Assembly (NCBI GenBank): GCA_033439685.1
Contig: JAUEDM010000003.1
Span: forward strand, 836,001 to 900,000
DNA: 64,000 bases
Origin: Apodospora peruviana
Lineage: Eukaryota; Ascomycota; Sordariomycetes; Sordariales; Lasiosphaeriaceae
Direction: 5' to 3'
The translations under genes and the position numbers were made by a program. Every line of letters starts with the position of its first letter. Position 1 is the first letter of the stretch. Below are positions 45,196 through 55,805 of this stretch, one piece after another. Under the pieces are notes generated by a model. The model had not been told where the DNA came from. It worked only from the letters and a program-made list of their open reading frames with translations, and did no database searches.

Positions 45196-47114
45196 ATGCT
45201 TCAGCACCTCTTCCTGACCGCGGCACTCGCGGTGCTCGGCCAATGCGGCTCGACCGTCCTCGAGTCGCTCCCCGTCAAACCTCGAGAATGGACCCGGTTG
45301 GCGGACGCCCACCCGGACCAAGTCCTGAAGCTGCGCATCGCTCTGGACCAGCCCAACGAGGGTCTGTTTGAGCGGACTCTCTACGAGATCTCGGACCCGT
45401 CCCATGCCAAGTATGGCCAACACCTCTCCAGGGACGAACTATCGTCGCTGATGGCACCCCGGGAAGAGTCAACCGCGGCAGTGCTCTCGTGGCTTCGCGA
45501 CGCTGGTATCCACGACTCCAAGGTCGAGAGGGACGGCGAATGGATCAACCTCAAGGTTACAGTCCGTGAGGCTTCCTCCCTTTTAGACGCCGACTTTGGC
45601 TTGTGGGGCCACGACGGCACCAACGTTAAGAAGGTGCGCGCCCTGAAGTACTCGGTGCCCGAAGAGGTCGCCAAGCACGTCAGGATGGTTGCCCCGGTGG
45701 TTCGGTTCACGCAGATCCGTGCCGAGCGGAACCAGATATTCGAGGTTGTCGATGCCAAGCAGCAATTCAAGACTGCGGCTGCGATCCCGCCTCAAAATCT
45801 GGATGTTGTCGCTTGCAACACGAGCATCACGCCCGAATGCCTGAGGGCATTGTACAAGGTCGGCTCCTACCAGGCCGACCCAAGCAAGAAGTCGCTCTTC
45901 GGCGTGACCGGATATCTCGAGCAGTGGGCCAAGCACGACCAGCTCGAGATGTTCCAGAGCCTGTATGCTCCGTATACTTTGGACCAAAACTTCACCTACG
46001 TCGGCATCAACGGTGGACTGAACACCCAAGGACCCACCGCGGAGGACGCCACCGAAGCCAATCTCGACATCCAGTACGCCGTCGCCTTGGGTTACAAGAC
46101 TCCCATCACCTACTACAGCACCGGCGGACGTGGACCTCTGGTACCGGATCTTGATCAGCCCGACCCGGAGGACGTCTCCAACGAGCCGTACCTCGAGTTC
46201 TTCGACTACTTGCTGAAGCTCCCCGCCAGCAAGCTGCCTCAGACCTTGACAACCTCGTATGGCGAGGACGAGCAGTCGGTGCCGCGGGAGTACGCCCTGA
46301 AGGTCTGCAATATGATCGGCCAGCTCGGTGCCCGTGGCGTTTCGGTTATCTTCTCTTCTGGAGACACTGGTGTTGGCTCAGCCTGCCAGACCAACGACGG
46401 CAAGAACACCACTCGCTTCCTCCCCATATTCCCTGCGTAAGTTTCAACCCACCCGGCCCTGAATCCTTCTCCCGACCCGTACAGCTTTACGTATTAGCAA
46501 CTAATGCTCTTGCTCCACACAGCGCATGCCCTTATGTCACCTCAGTGGGCGGAACCCGCTACGTCGAGCCGGAACAGGCCGTCTATTTCTCGTCAGGCGG
46601 CTTCTCCGACATCTGGTCTCGGCCGCTGTACCAGGAGCTGGCCGTGACCAAGTACCTCAAGACGCAGCTCAAGGGCCGGTGGAAGGGCCTGTACAACCCT
46701 GCCGGCCGCGGTTTCCCCGACGTCTCGGCCCAGGGCGTCCGCTACCACGTCTACACCGGCGACCGGGACCGCCTCGTCTCGGGAACCAGCGCCTCGGCGC
46801 CCCTGTTCGCTGCTCTAGTGTCTTTGCTCAACAACGCACGACTGGCCAAAGGGCTGCCGCCCCTGGGCTTCCTCAACCCGTGGCTGTACACCATCGGCCT
46901 GTCCGGGTTTACAGACATTGTCCTTGGCGGTTCGACCGGCTGCACGGGCACGGATATGTACTCTGGCCTGCCGACGCCGTTCGTGCCGTATGCCAGCTGG
47001 AATGCCACCCCTGGCTGGGACCCGGTGACGGGCTTGGGAACGCCGTTGTTTGATAGGTTGCTGGATTTGAGTACGCCCGGGTTCAAGTTGCCGCATATTG
47101 GTGGCCACCATTAG
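45196..47114 (+). CDS. secreted tripeptidyl peptidase (sedolisin, S53)
   Basis: Exons 45196-46436 and 46523-47114 give 610 residues, normal for fungal sedolisins. A signal peptide is visible (MLQHLFLTAALAVLGQCGST). The prodomain follows, with GLFERTLYEISDPSHAKYGQ HLS (the prodomain signature) and then the catalytic domain: EDATEANLDI carries the catalytic Glu and Asp, VIFSSGDTGVG the oxyanion Asp, and LVSGTSASAPLFAAL the catalytic Ser. The calcium site is near the end (FTDIVLGGSTGC and GWDPVTGLGTP). The intron (gtaagt..actaat..cacag) falls just before ACPYVTSVGGT, a site common in this family. The enzyme removes tripeptides from protein N-termini at acidic pH outside the cell, and with the M28 aminopeptidase serves nitrogen supply. 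Confidence 0.93.
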
Positions 47115-47784
47115 ACTGCTGGATCGTATTAGATATTGATCAAGCGGAGCGTGGTAATGCTATCAACGGCCTAATTATACACGTGAATATATAATCACTA
47201 GTACCTGAGTACCTACCTGACTATAGCTTTATGATCTCTTGCTTGTCTGTTGCGCCTGCATTGAAACCCACTTCAACATAAATACCCTATCTACCGAGGT
47301 ACCTAGGTAGTGATATCGGTAGCCTGGCAACCGAGTCCTCTCATTAAACCGACTTTTGATGTTGCTATACTGGGCCTGAATACCTACCGGTTTCTCTCAA
47401 CCGATTAGTATCTTCCCTCACCCATCCCCCTCCTGCTCGCGTGGGCCATACCACTTTCTGACACCCAAGATGCCAGGGTTTTGTGGCTTGCCAGATTAGC
47501 GAGCCGAATGGCAAGGTCCAATTGGTCAGAAGAAAATACGGATCGGTTGAGAGAAACCGGTAGGTCGACATGCCCTTTGCGGGGTCCCCCTTAGAACTTG
47601 GCTATTCTCGGCTGGAGGCGCCTATAGAGGCGGTGTCCTCCTTGGCGAGCCTAGTTCCCTGACCCTTTGGGACTGGCTGGGTGCAGAGATTCTCGTTCCA
47701 CCATAGATCAGACCGTGACTTGCATCATCTAATCCGTACTTGTATTCAGGCTCCGCAGCTGCCACATCCGTAACCCTTATTAAC
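47115..47784. other. intergenic with an inverted-repeat element
   Basis: No gene is seen. TACCTA/TAGGTA motifs lie at 47201-47220 and 47296-47312, and an inverted-repeat element at 47382-47565, about 220 bp upstream of the HET start. Confidence 0.55.
47382..47565. mobile_element. inverted-repeat element C, MITE-like
   Basis: A 24-nt arm (47382-47405, acctaccggtttctctcaac and four more bases) is repeated perfectly and inverted at 47542-47565. Similarity goes on inward for about 19 nt, with most mismatches C/T or A/G. The total length is 184 bp with a 136-nt centre and no coding capacity. The ends differ from elements A and B. No target-site duplication could be fixed. Confidence 0.65.
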
Positions 47785-50247
47785 ATGGAATCTATTGATG
47801 ACGAGAAGGAGCAACTGGAGGCCAAGCAAATTGGCGAAAATGGGACCGCATCTTCCCCACTCCGTGGCAAAGGGCATTGTCCTCTCCATCTTTGCGACAA
47901 ATTCATCGAGCTCATACATCAGGCCGGCGAACTGAACTCAGGCAGAAAAGTACTAGAGACGGCGCCTGTGGAGGACGTTGAAGACGGAAAAGAGGGCTCG
48001 GGCGAGAAGCTGCGAGACAACGACGACAGCAACGAGCAAGACGAGGATAATGAAGACGAAGACGAGGAACGAAGCCCATATGGATTCTATCAAAGCGTCG
48101 ATTGGAAAAGGCTTACTGCGTCGACAGAGGCTGGATGTCCCACTTGCCGGATATTCGTTGAAGCGGTTCTACGATTCGTTCCCCCATCTGTCCACGATGA
48201 TATGAAAACCTCATCACTCACCTTCGAATTCGAGCATGACTACGACGACCAGGGAGGTCCCACAGCGTTTCGACCGCGTATGAATTTTATGTTTCGGAAA
48301 CCGGACTTCAGACACTCACGGAATTACTTGACCGCTGAACAAGGATCGAGCGTTGGGAACTCCGTGTCCTTCACCGAGTTTATGCATCTCCACCTGTACT
48401 TGTTTGCTCCGCCGGCGGTGGCAGCAACAGGCGAAGGAAATGACCACGCCGAACAGCTTCAATGCAGTTGGCCGCTACCGCCGATACCCTTCCACGTTTC
48501 CCTCGAGGCAAGGTTCGGGCAGATCAACTCGTGGTTGAATCGTTGCCGCAATAAGCATGCCAGCTGCCGCTCCTACGTTGGCCCGCAACAGAACGAAGAC
48601 ACTGTTCCGTTACCAAAGCGGGTGCTCGATGTTTCGAGCGGAACTGTGCGACTGTACGAGACGCTCGACGGGGACACTGGACGATACAACTGTCTCAGCC
48701 ATTGCTGGGGATCCGTCCAGCCTCTCACGACAACGCAATCGACCCTCGCTAACTGGAAGCGAGAAATCCCCTGGGCTGACATACCACCGACCTTCCAAGA
48801 CGCGATCTCAGTGACCCGAAAACTCGGTGTTCGGTTCCTGTGGATCGACAGCTTGTGCATCGTGCAGGATGATCACCAGGACTGGGAGGACGAGGCACCC
48901 AAGATGTGCTCCATCTACCGCAACGCGTTCCTGACCATCGCCGCTACGAGATGCGACAGCTGCGCCGACACGCTGTTCCCGTCCTTTGACCACACGGTAA
49001 CGGGCTCGGACGAAACAGGCAACCCTCTCGCGATGGCTCTACGGGTGAAGTGCAATCATCTGAATTCCGGGCCACTCGACAAGCCGTACTATCCGCTGCT
49101 CGATCGGACGTGGGTCTTCCAGGAACGGTTGCTCTCCCGGAGAGTCCTGCACTTTGGCTACGACGAACTCTTTTGGGAGTGCATGGAGGGCAGTTTCTGC
49201 GAGTGTTTGGAGATGGACAAGTCATATGGCAAGTACGGGAAACTGCCCATCAAAGCGGCTCACTACAGGAATCGAGACAGCAGGAACGTCAACGACAACA
49301 ACGACAACAACGACAACAACGATAACAACGATAACAACGACAACAACGACCACAACGACAACAACGACAACAACGACAACAACAACGCAACGCCAGACCG
49401 GCGCTCAACAACTCAAATATGGCACGACATCGTCCAAGCCTACACCACCCTCAAGCTCAAATTCCCTTCAGACCGCCCGTTCGCCATTCTCGGTCTAGCC
49501 GCAGAGATGGCGCCCTACCGAAAGGGTCAGTACGTCGCCGGCCTCTGGGAGGACTCCCTAGTCGCCGACCTTGCCTGGACCGTCTACCTGCCCGGACGAT
49601 GGCGCGCCGTCCGACCCTCACCTCCCCAGAAAATCGGCCCGTCGTGGTCATGGGTCTCGCCCAACTGGCGAGTCCAGTACCTCGAGCACTGGAGCGACCA
49701 TGCCGCCATGGCGGCCATGAACATCCAACTACCTTCTACTAACCCAGTTACATCAAACGAAGAGCTTGCTCATCACGGCTGTATCACCCTTCGAGGGCAC
49801 CTATTTTCCGCCGTCTCGTACGGCGCCGACCCAGACATGGGATCCCTTCTCAGTAAATGGCATCTCCGAACATTTTTCGGTTCTGAGTCACTAGAAGAAC
49901 CGATAGCCGCAAATTTCGAATGCGATTACGACGGCGGTCCGTTTCCCGCCGACGGCGAGACCGTTTACGCACTTGCTCTCGGTTTCGGGTGGACAACACA
50001 CCTAGTTCCAGGTCCGGGTGGCTTTTTTGACGTTGCCAACTACGTTCTCAAGATCGGTCGATCAGAATGCGCGCTGGTGCTGCGGTGCGTCGATAGTAAC
50101 TCACAACTCTACGAGCGTCTGGGAATCCTCAAGATAGAGAACATGGGCGACACAGAGACAAGTGGTCTGGATACGCGTCAGGATGTTGGCGCGTGGGACC
50201 TGTTCTCGCAGCAGCCTCCGACTTTGGCTACGATCAATCTCATGTGA
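47785..50247 (+). CDS. HET-domain protein (heterokaryon incompatibility)
   Basis: A single exon of 820 residues from ATG 47785 to TGA. Zinc-like Cys pairs lie early (CPLHLCDKF, GCPTCRIF). The HET domain spans about residues 300-450: YNCLSHCWGSVQPLTTT, RFLWIDSLCIVQDD, WEDEAPKMCSIYRNAFLTIA and RTWVFQERLLSRRVLHFG are its three classic motifs. C-terminal blocks IGPSWSWVSPNW and GCITLRGHL are also typical. Between the QERLL region and FAILGLAAEM is an insert of about 35 residues made of Asp/Asn repeats. An acidic run (about residues 70-98) precedes the domain. HET proteins start cell death when genetically different hyphae fuse. It is cytoplasmic by inference. The partner locus is not in this window. 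Confidence 0.9.
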   Translation: MESIDDEKEQLEAKQIGENGTASSPLRGKGHCPLHLCDKFIELIHQAGELNSGRKVLETAPVEDVEDGKEGSGEKLRDNDDSNEQDEDNEDEDEERSPYGFYQSVDWKRLTASTEAGCPTCRIFVEAVLRFVPPSVHDDMKTSSLTFEFEHDYDDQGGPTAFRPRMNFMFRKPDFRHSRNYLTAEQGSSVGNSVSFTEFMHLHLYLFAPPAVAATGEGNDHAEQLQCSWPLPPIPFHVSLEARFGQINSWLNRCRNKHASCRSYVGPQQNEDTVPLPKRVLDVSSGTVRLYETLDGDTGRYNCLSHCWGSVQPLTTTQSTLANWKREIPWADIPPTFQDAISVTRKLGVRFLWIDSLCIVQDDHQDWEDEAPKMCSIYRNAFLTIAATRCDSCADTLFPSFDHTVTGSDETGNPLAMALRVKCNHLNSGPLDKPYYPLLDRTWVFQERLLSRRVLHFGYDELFWECMEGSFCECLEMDKSYGKYGKLPIKAAHYRNRDSRNVNDNNDNNDNNDNNDNNDNNDHNDNNDNNDNNNATPDRRSTTQIWHDIVQAYTTLKLKFPSDRPFAILGLAAEMAPYRKGQYVAGLWEDSLVADLAWTVYLPGRWRAVRPSPPQKIGPSWSWVSPNWRVQYLEHWSDHAAMAAMNIQLPSTNPVTSNEELAHHGCITLRGHLFSAVSYGADPDMGSLLSKWHLRTFFGSESLEEPIAANFECDYDGGPFPADGETVYALALGFGWTTHLVPGPGGFFDVANYVLKIGRSECALVLRCVDSNSQLYERLGILKIENMGDTETSGLDTRQDVGAWDLFSQQPPTLATINLM
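49289..49386 (+). repeat. in-frame GACAACAAC repeat coding Asp-Asn-Asn
   Basis: About ten 9-nt units code (DNN)n with one His change. The tract lies inside the HET gene and keeps its frame. Confidence 0.93.
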
Positions 50248-50313
50248 CAGCAGTTCGAATCTGTTGATTTGATTTCATTATTCAGTTTTATTCCTAAATT
50301 AGGTGCAACATCT

Positions 50314-50715
50314 CTAACCATGCGAGGGCTGGTTCCGTCCGCCATGCGGTGTGCTCTGCTTCTCTCCGCGCTCTTTTCCGCCGCCCCGACTGTATTTCTG
50401 ACCGACATCTTCAGGAATATCGCCCCCAGCACTGACAACTTCGCCCAATCCCGTGCTGCCTAGAGTGTTGTCGGCTATGGTGCTGCCCAGGCCGCTGCGC
50501 TGAGCGCCGTGCTGGTTGGAGCTGGCTTGCGTGCCCGATGCGTCGACGTTTAGCTTTGCGGCGTCGGCAGGCACTGTAGGAATTCATGTTTGTTAGCAGG
50601 ATTCGGACAATGAAAATGAAATGTTTGGCAGCTGTTGAGATAATGAGAACAAACCTCTCGTGCCCTCCTTGGCCATGTCGAAGAGGTTTCCGCCTTGTGG
50701 GTGGGCGTCAGACAT
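50314..50715 (-). CDS. small hydrophilic (hydrophilin-like) protein
   Basis: Exons 50655-50715 and 50314-50573 on the minus strand give 106 residues. The intron (donor gtttgt, branch ctaac, acceptor tacag) keeps phase and joins NLFDMAKEGTRG to VPADAAKLNVDASG. The protein has no Cys or Trp and almost no hydrophobic stretch; Gly, Ser, Asp, Gln and Asn make up about half, as in hydrophilins and LEA-like stress proteins. It should be soluble and disordered. Its promoter carries a TATA, a CACGTG and a stress-type AGGGG. I do not recognise a named family. The P450 gene starts upstream on the same strand, but 370 bp separate them, so they are independent genes. Confidence 0.7.
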
Positions 50716-50825
50716 GATGATGGGATTGGATCCGGGTATTTCAGATATCTTTGGAATGTTTTGTATTGTTTGAAGAGAATTGGGAAAGGTGTCAGTACGA
50801 AAGCAAGTGAGAAGTGGTGTTGTCT

Positions 50826-50871
50826 GCTTATATCGACAAATCATTGCATCACGTGCGGGACGATCACCCCT
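50826..50871 (-). promoter_or_regulatory. putative stress promoter of the hydrophilin-like gene
   Basis: On the minus strand ATATAAGC (50826-50833) lies about 115 bp before the start codon, with CACGTG (50850-50855) and AGGGG (50867-50871, STRE-like) just upstream, next to a TGACATCA. This set fits stress or light control. It is pattern matching only. Confidence 0.4.
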
Positions 50872-51082
50872 TCCTGTGACATCACCATTGTTCTTCCATT
50901 TTCCGAATGACGTCTTTGGGGGACATCGACGGAATGTACTGCCGAAATGTGACTTCCAAACTGCTGAAGATCATGATAAAAAGATGTTAATATCACTGTA
51001 GCATTCAATGGTGCCGTAGATACAAGATGCCTTGTTGCCCAGTTTTTCAAGTTATATGGGGCAGGCTCTAACTTCGCAGCAA

Positions 51083-52865
51083 CTACTCCTCAATCCTCTT
51101 GAACAACAAATTCCTTGTGGGGTCAGGAATAGACTAAATCATCACACGTAATGTCAGCTTCGAACTCGCGACTTTACTTTCAATAAACTTTGTGACAAAT
51201 TAATACCAAAGGACTTACCAAGCCCGCAACCTCAAAATTCGGATACCTCTCGGTACACCCATCAACCATCTTGACATCGTACTTGAGCAGACAATTTGCC
51301 ATGATCATCTTGATCTCGTTGGCCGCAAAGAAGCGCCCAGGGCAGGCGTGGCGGCCGTACCCAAAGGTCAGGCTGCTCTGGCTGACGCTCACAAACTGCC
51401 CCTGGGCCGCGACCTCGATCCGGCCGTCGTCTTTGGCCTTCTCCCGCAGCTTGTAGAAGCGCAAGGCGTCGAACTTTTCCGGGTCGGGGTACACGTCCGG
51501 ATCGCTTGCTATCGCTTGTGCTGGAACTTCAATAATGATGCCAGCTGGGATCTCCTGGCCGTTGGACAGGGTGAACGGCTGCAGAACCTTGCGCTGGAAC
51601 GAACCTGCTGACGGCGGGTGAAAGCGTAGGGTTTCTTTTAGGAAGCTGTCCAGCTTCTTCATGGCTTGGAGCGCTGTGCTGGAGAAGACACCGTCGTGCT
51701 CGGCAAGTACGGAGCGGATTTCGTCACGTAGGATAGGGGCGAGCTCGGCATGTGCGGCCAAATTGTAAAACGCGTTCGTTGTCGTCATTGTGGTCGTGTG
51801 GATGGCAGCAAAGCTGATGCCGAGCTGCAGTCTTGCCATTTTCTCGGTGCTGCAGTCCAACCCAAATTTGATTTGGTCGTCGATGAGCCACTGCAACATA
51901 TCGTTCGGCTTGTCTTGGGCATTCTGATTTGACAGTCGGGCCCGTATAATCGGTCGCAGAAAAGCGTCGGCTTGCTGGACACGTTGACGCAGTTTCTTGG
52001 CTTCAGGCAGCCTGTTCGCTTTGAAAGGTCTGATCCAGGGTGGTAAGGCCTCGACCGCCGTCCGCAGGTCCATGAGCTCGATGGTGTAGTTGATAGCTGC
52101 ATCCAGGTACTCTTCTGAGTGGCAGAGTTCAGGACCAATAAAGACACGACCAGAAACAATACCCACGATGCGAAGGAGCTTTTTGTTAATATGGACCGGC
52201 GTCCAGTCCTTGCATTCACCAATTTCACGGCGCATTGCTTCTTGGACCTCGTCGGAAATGGAGGCATTCAGGCGTACAAGCGCTGGAGTCAGGCCTGTCT
52301 TGACTGTGTGCGGGATTGTATTGTTGCCGGTTTCGATGAGAGTGTATTTCGCGTGCATCGTCTCGTGGATGGCAGCGTCGAAGCTGAGCACATGGTCCGG
52401 CAGTCGCTTGAGCTCGTCGAGGAACTTGGGGGAAACAACGAGGACAGACGACTCTAAGCTAAGTATCAGCACGAGTGATCGTCTTGATTACGGCGCAGAG
52501 AGGGTGTTCAAGGATAGGGATAAACGCCGTACTTCTCGCAGTAACCATCCTGAATATGCCGTTTCGGAACTGATGTCACGTAAAGATGTGAGCCCCTGAT
52601 TCTCTCCGCCGTGTTGCGTTGGATGGGGGGTTAAGATCCAAACCTTCTTGTAGCCATCTACATACAAGTCTCTCGCCTTGACCATATATGCCTGCCGTCG
52701 CTTCTCGTCGCCATCCAGCTCCGCCCCAATTACTGGGAAACTGGAGAGTGGGTTGCCTTGCAAGACATTCTGAAGCAAGATTACTGCAACCAGGACTCCC
52801 AATGTAGAGAATATCAGAGGTAGTTTGTCGACAACAGCCTGTGCAAGGGCATGTGTGGTAGCCAT
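51083..52865 (-). CDS. cytochrome P450 (ent-kaurene oxidase/CYP68-like group)
   Basis: Four exons are inferred on the minus strand: 52644-52865, 52533-52569, 51219-52453 and 51083-51133, giving 514 residues. The joins give a normal P450 N-terminal region (GYKK/FRNGIFRMVTAR/K/SSVLVVSPKFLDEL) and the usual short last exon SIPDPTRNLLFKRIEE. A membrane anchor lies at residues 14-36. The I helix reads FAAIHTTTMTTTNAFYNLA, lacking the common AGxDTT acid, as in the fungal kaurene-oxidase-like groups. The K helix has ETLRFHPP, and the heme loop is FGYGRHACPGRFFA with the Cys ligand. It should be an ER monooxygenase. Such P450s often modify terpenes or polyketides; the substrate is unknown. A Zn2Cys6 gene is divergent to it. 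Confidence 0.92.
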
Positions 52866-54249
52866 CTTGCAAAGCGCCTACAGAAGGTCTGTTCAAGGCG
52901 CGGAGGGAAGAGACGAATAAAAGCTGCGAGTTCCGTTTCCGTGGGAATTTTTGGTGAAACCAGGTTGAGAAACGAGACCGCCATCGACCCGGGCCGGCCG
53001 TTCTTATAATGTACCTTAAGGAGCCATCTAGACTATTTGGGCAGATGAAACGTTCTTGAGCGATTTGTGTCCAGCACAACCCGGACTGAGTGATCCGAGC
53101 ACGCCTGCATCAACACGGGTTATTGCACAATGGGTATCCCTCTCAATGGCTTGCAAGAGTCCCCATCTGGCCGGTCCAGTGATACATGGTTATCTGCCAC
53201 CGGCACTTTAACCGCAAATCGACGCTAAGATCGTGAGTCGTGCCCGTTTGATGCCCCACACGGATGCATTGCCGCGCTGACCGACCGGAGGTCGTGGCGA
53301 ATCTTGGCAGATCAGGGCCCTGGTTGGGCGTAGTAGGAACATAAGGTACCTACGCGTACTACCCAACTAAACGGGTATTGTAAATTCATTTTATATCAAA
53401 GTCCCGTGCAGCCGGAGTGGGACGAGGGACGGTGGAGGGAGTGCCCTGGCAGGGAAATTTATTTTAGTGTTATGGGGGCACGTGACTGGGCAGAAGCAGC
53501 AAGAGTGCGCAAGAATGGGGTATTTGGCTAAAGCAAGATGGGGAGAGATGGGTTCTGTCCGTCTGAAGTGAACATCTCAGGTCCGAAGAGACGACATTGA
53601 CAATCTGTCAAACTTGGAAGGTGCGGGATACACGTCAGGTACACTACCTACGGGATCTGGGGATACAGGCTCATGCTCCGTACGACCTTCCAACCTCGCC
53701 AACCTCACCTCACCTCACCGGCACCCGGGAAGTCGCGAACTCGAATACGTCAAGCTCGGTTTCGGATCGGATACTTATTGGTCAATCGTGCCCGCAGGTA
53801 CCCACCATGTCCCACTTATCCCCACATATCAGATTGACGTTGCAGAACCTTAAATCGAGACGGGAAAGGTCGAGACGCGGAAAGGGCTCGGGCGAGCCAT
53901 GCCCTCACTGCTAAATCCGGGTGTTCCCGAAGACTTCAAGCTGCGCCACGAGAATGAGATGCAGCGGATATCTGATGGAGGACGCGTCAACGATAACGCG
54001 TGCAGTGAACATCACCTAAGACTCGTGATATTTCAGTCGGTTTCAGTCGCCCAGTTCAGGGTGGCCCTCTTCAACGACAACTTTCTATTGTCGTCCCATC
54101 CCTCATCTTCACTTCGAATTCCAACACCTCGCTTTCTCGCCGTCGGATTTCGGTTTCGGTCAGCCCTACAACTAAGGTAGGTAGGCTGACGTCGGCCAAA
54201 CCAGATATAGAGGCAATATCCTAATTACTCGGCGATTCCCGATTTTTCC
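52866..54249. other. divergent promoter region between P450 and Zn2Cys6 genes
   Basis: 1.4 kb with no gene recognised. GGTACCTACGCGTACTACC lies at 53345, CACCTCACCTCACCT repeats near 53710, and AAGGTAGGTAGG at about 54174. It probably serves both genes. Confidence 0.5.
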
Positions 54250-55727
54250 ATGGGGCGATTACGCTTGGGGTACACAAAGTCTCGGGCCGGCTGTCAGAGA
54301 TGCAAGCAACGGCGAGTCAAGGTATGTATGGCTACTGGCAGGCATTATGTGAAAGGGAGTATCATTGGCTGATTGAGCCAGTGTGATGAGCATCGCCCTT
54401 GCAAGGCATGCATTAGACATGGCCTTGAATGCAGTCTCTCGGCCGTCTCGGCATCGCCAGAGGGCTCCTCGACGTCACCGGTGCCACTACCCCCCTCACA
54501 GGATGTCTCCGCAGTGGTAAGTCTACCTCGTTCAGCATGTACAGCACCTCTCCTGTGAAGCACCATTCGCTAAGGTCCAAATGGCAGGACGACTTTGGCC
54601 AGTTACCCAACAGTTCAACTACGCCAGCCGCCCAAACACCACGAGGGACATCTCAGCCGCCCGAATGGTTGGCCTCGGAACCTGCTGCGACATCGTCAAA
54701 TGTTTCTACACTCACTTTGGCCGAACCCCCCTTGCCAACCATTCCTGATCCCTTTCCATACTTTGCCAAGTTCACTCCCCACAACAATGCCGAGGACGAC
54801 ACCGCTACTTGGGTTTCAGACCTTGAACTTCTCCACCACTGGACAACAACGACCTGCAAGAGTGTGGGCAAGGCTTATGATCTTGAAATATCGCAGTGCG
54901 AACTGCCAAGGCAAGCTTTCACTCACCACTTTCTACTCCACCAAATTCTGGCCATAACAGCCTTCCACCAAGCCTATCTACAGCCACAACACCGCCAGAG
55001 CTACTCCCTCAAGGCGTCCCACCACCAAAGCCTTGCTATCCAAGGCATCAGATTCGCCTTAAGTAACATTTCGGCAGACAACTGCCATGCTCTTTTCGCC
55101 TCATCCACATTACTGTACATCGGAGCGATGGCATCATCCGGCCCAAAAGAAGGCAAACCGGTCAAACTCGACAACCTGATCGACGTATTTCTCTTGTCAA
55201 AGGGCATATACAGTGTCCTGATCTCGTCGGAGCAGCATATTCGGTCAGGACCTCTGCACGAACTCTTCGAGCCCCGCCCCAGCGGAGAACCCCAACCGGT
55301 CTTGGAGCGGTTGTTGGTCCAGCTGGAGAAACTGGCGGCGCGCGTTCTTGAGGAGATGAATGCATCCAGTGACGCAGATGACTCCGTCAGAGATCGGGAT
55401 GTCATCATGCGCGAGATTGATCGGCTGGTTGGGGCAATCCAATACTCGATCGAGGCGGCCCCGAGTCCGGTGCATCAGGTCGTGGGGGCATGGCCGTTGT
55501 TGATGGGGGAGGACTTCATCGCCCTCCTCCGCCAGAGGTGTCAGCCCGCGCTAGCGGTGCTTTCGGTCCACTGCGTCATCATGCACGCGACAGAGGATGA
55601 GTACTGGTTCACACGGGGCTGGGGCCTGTGTATCATCCAGGATATTTCTCAGACGATGGCGCCGCCCTGGAACCAGGACGCGGCATGGGCGTTAGGATGG
55701 ATCACGGGTCGTGCGGCCGTCCAATAA
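54250..55727 (+). CDS. Zn2Cys6 transcription factor
   Basis: Exons 54250-54321, 54382-54516 and 54588-55727 give 448 residues. The first join completes the six-Cys cluster: AGCQRCKQRRVKCDEHRPCK, then ACIRHGLEC. The third exon begins DDFGQLPNSSTTPAAQTPR; the acceptor ggcag at 54587 is chosen because the nearer AG does not keep frame. The rest is a helical fungal regulator domain with LELLHHWTTTTCKSVGK, HHFLLHQILAITAFHQAYL, and ALFASSTLLYIGAMASSGP, like that of the UPC2-type sterol regulators and many cluster-local regulators. It should be nuclear. The divergent P450 and the convergent DUF3445 gene (79 bp from its stop) are candidate targets. Confidence 0.88.
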
Positions 55728-55805
55728 ACATAGTCAGATGTCTCGGTTTTCCACAAACAAAAAGATATCTCTCGTCTGACTGCCAAACCAATAACTGATA
55801 CAAAC

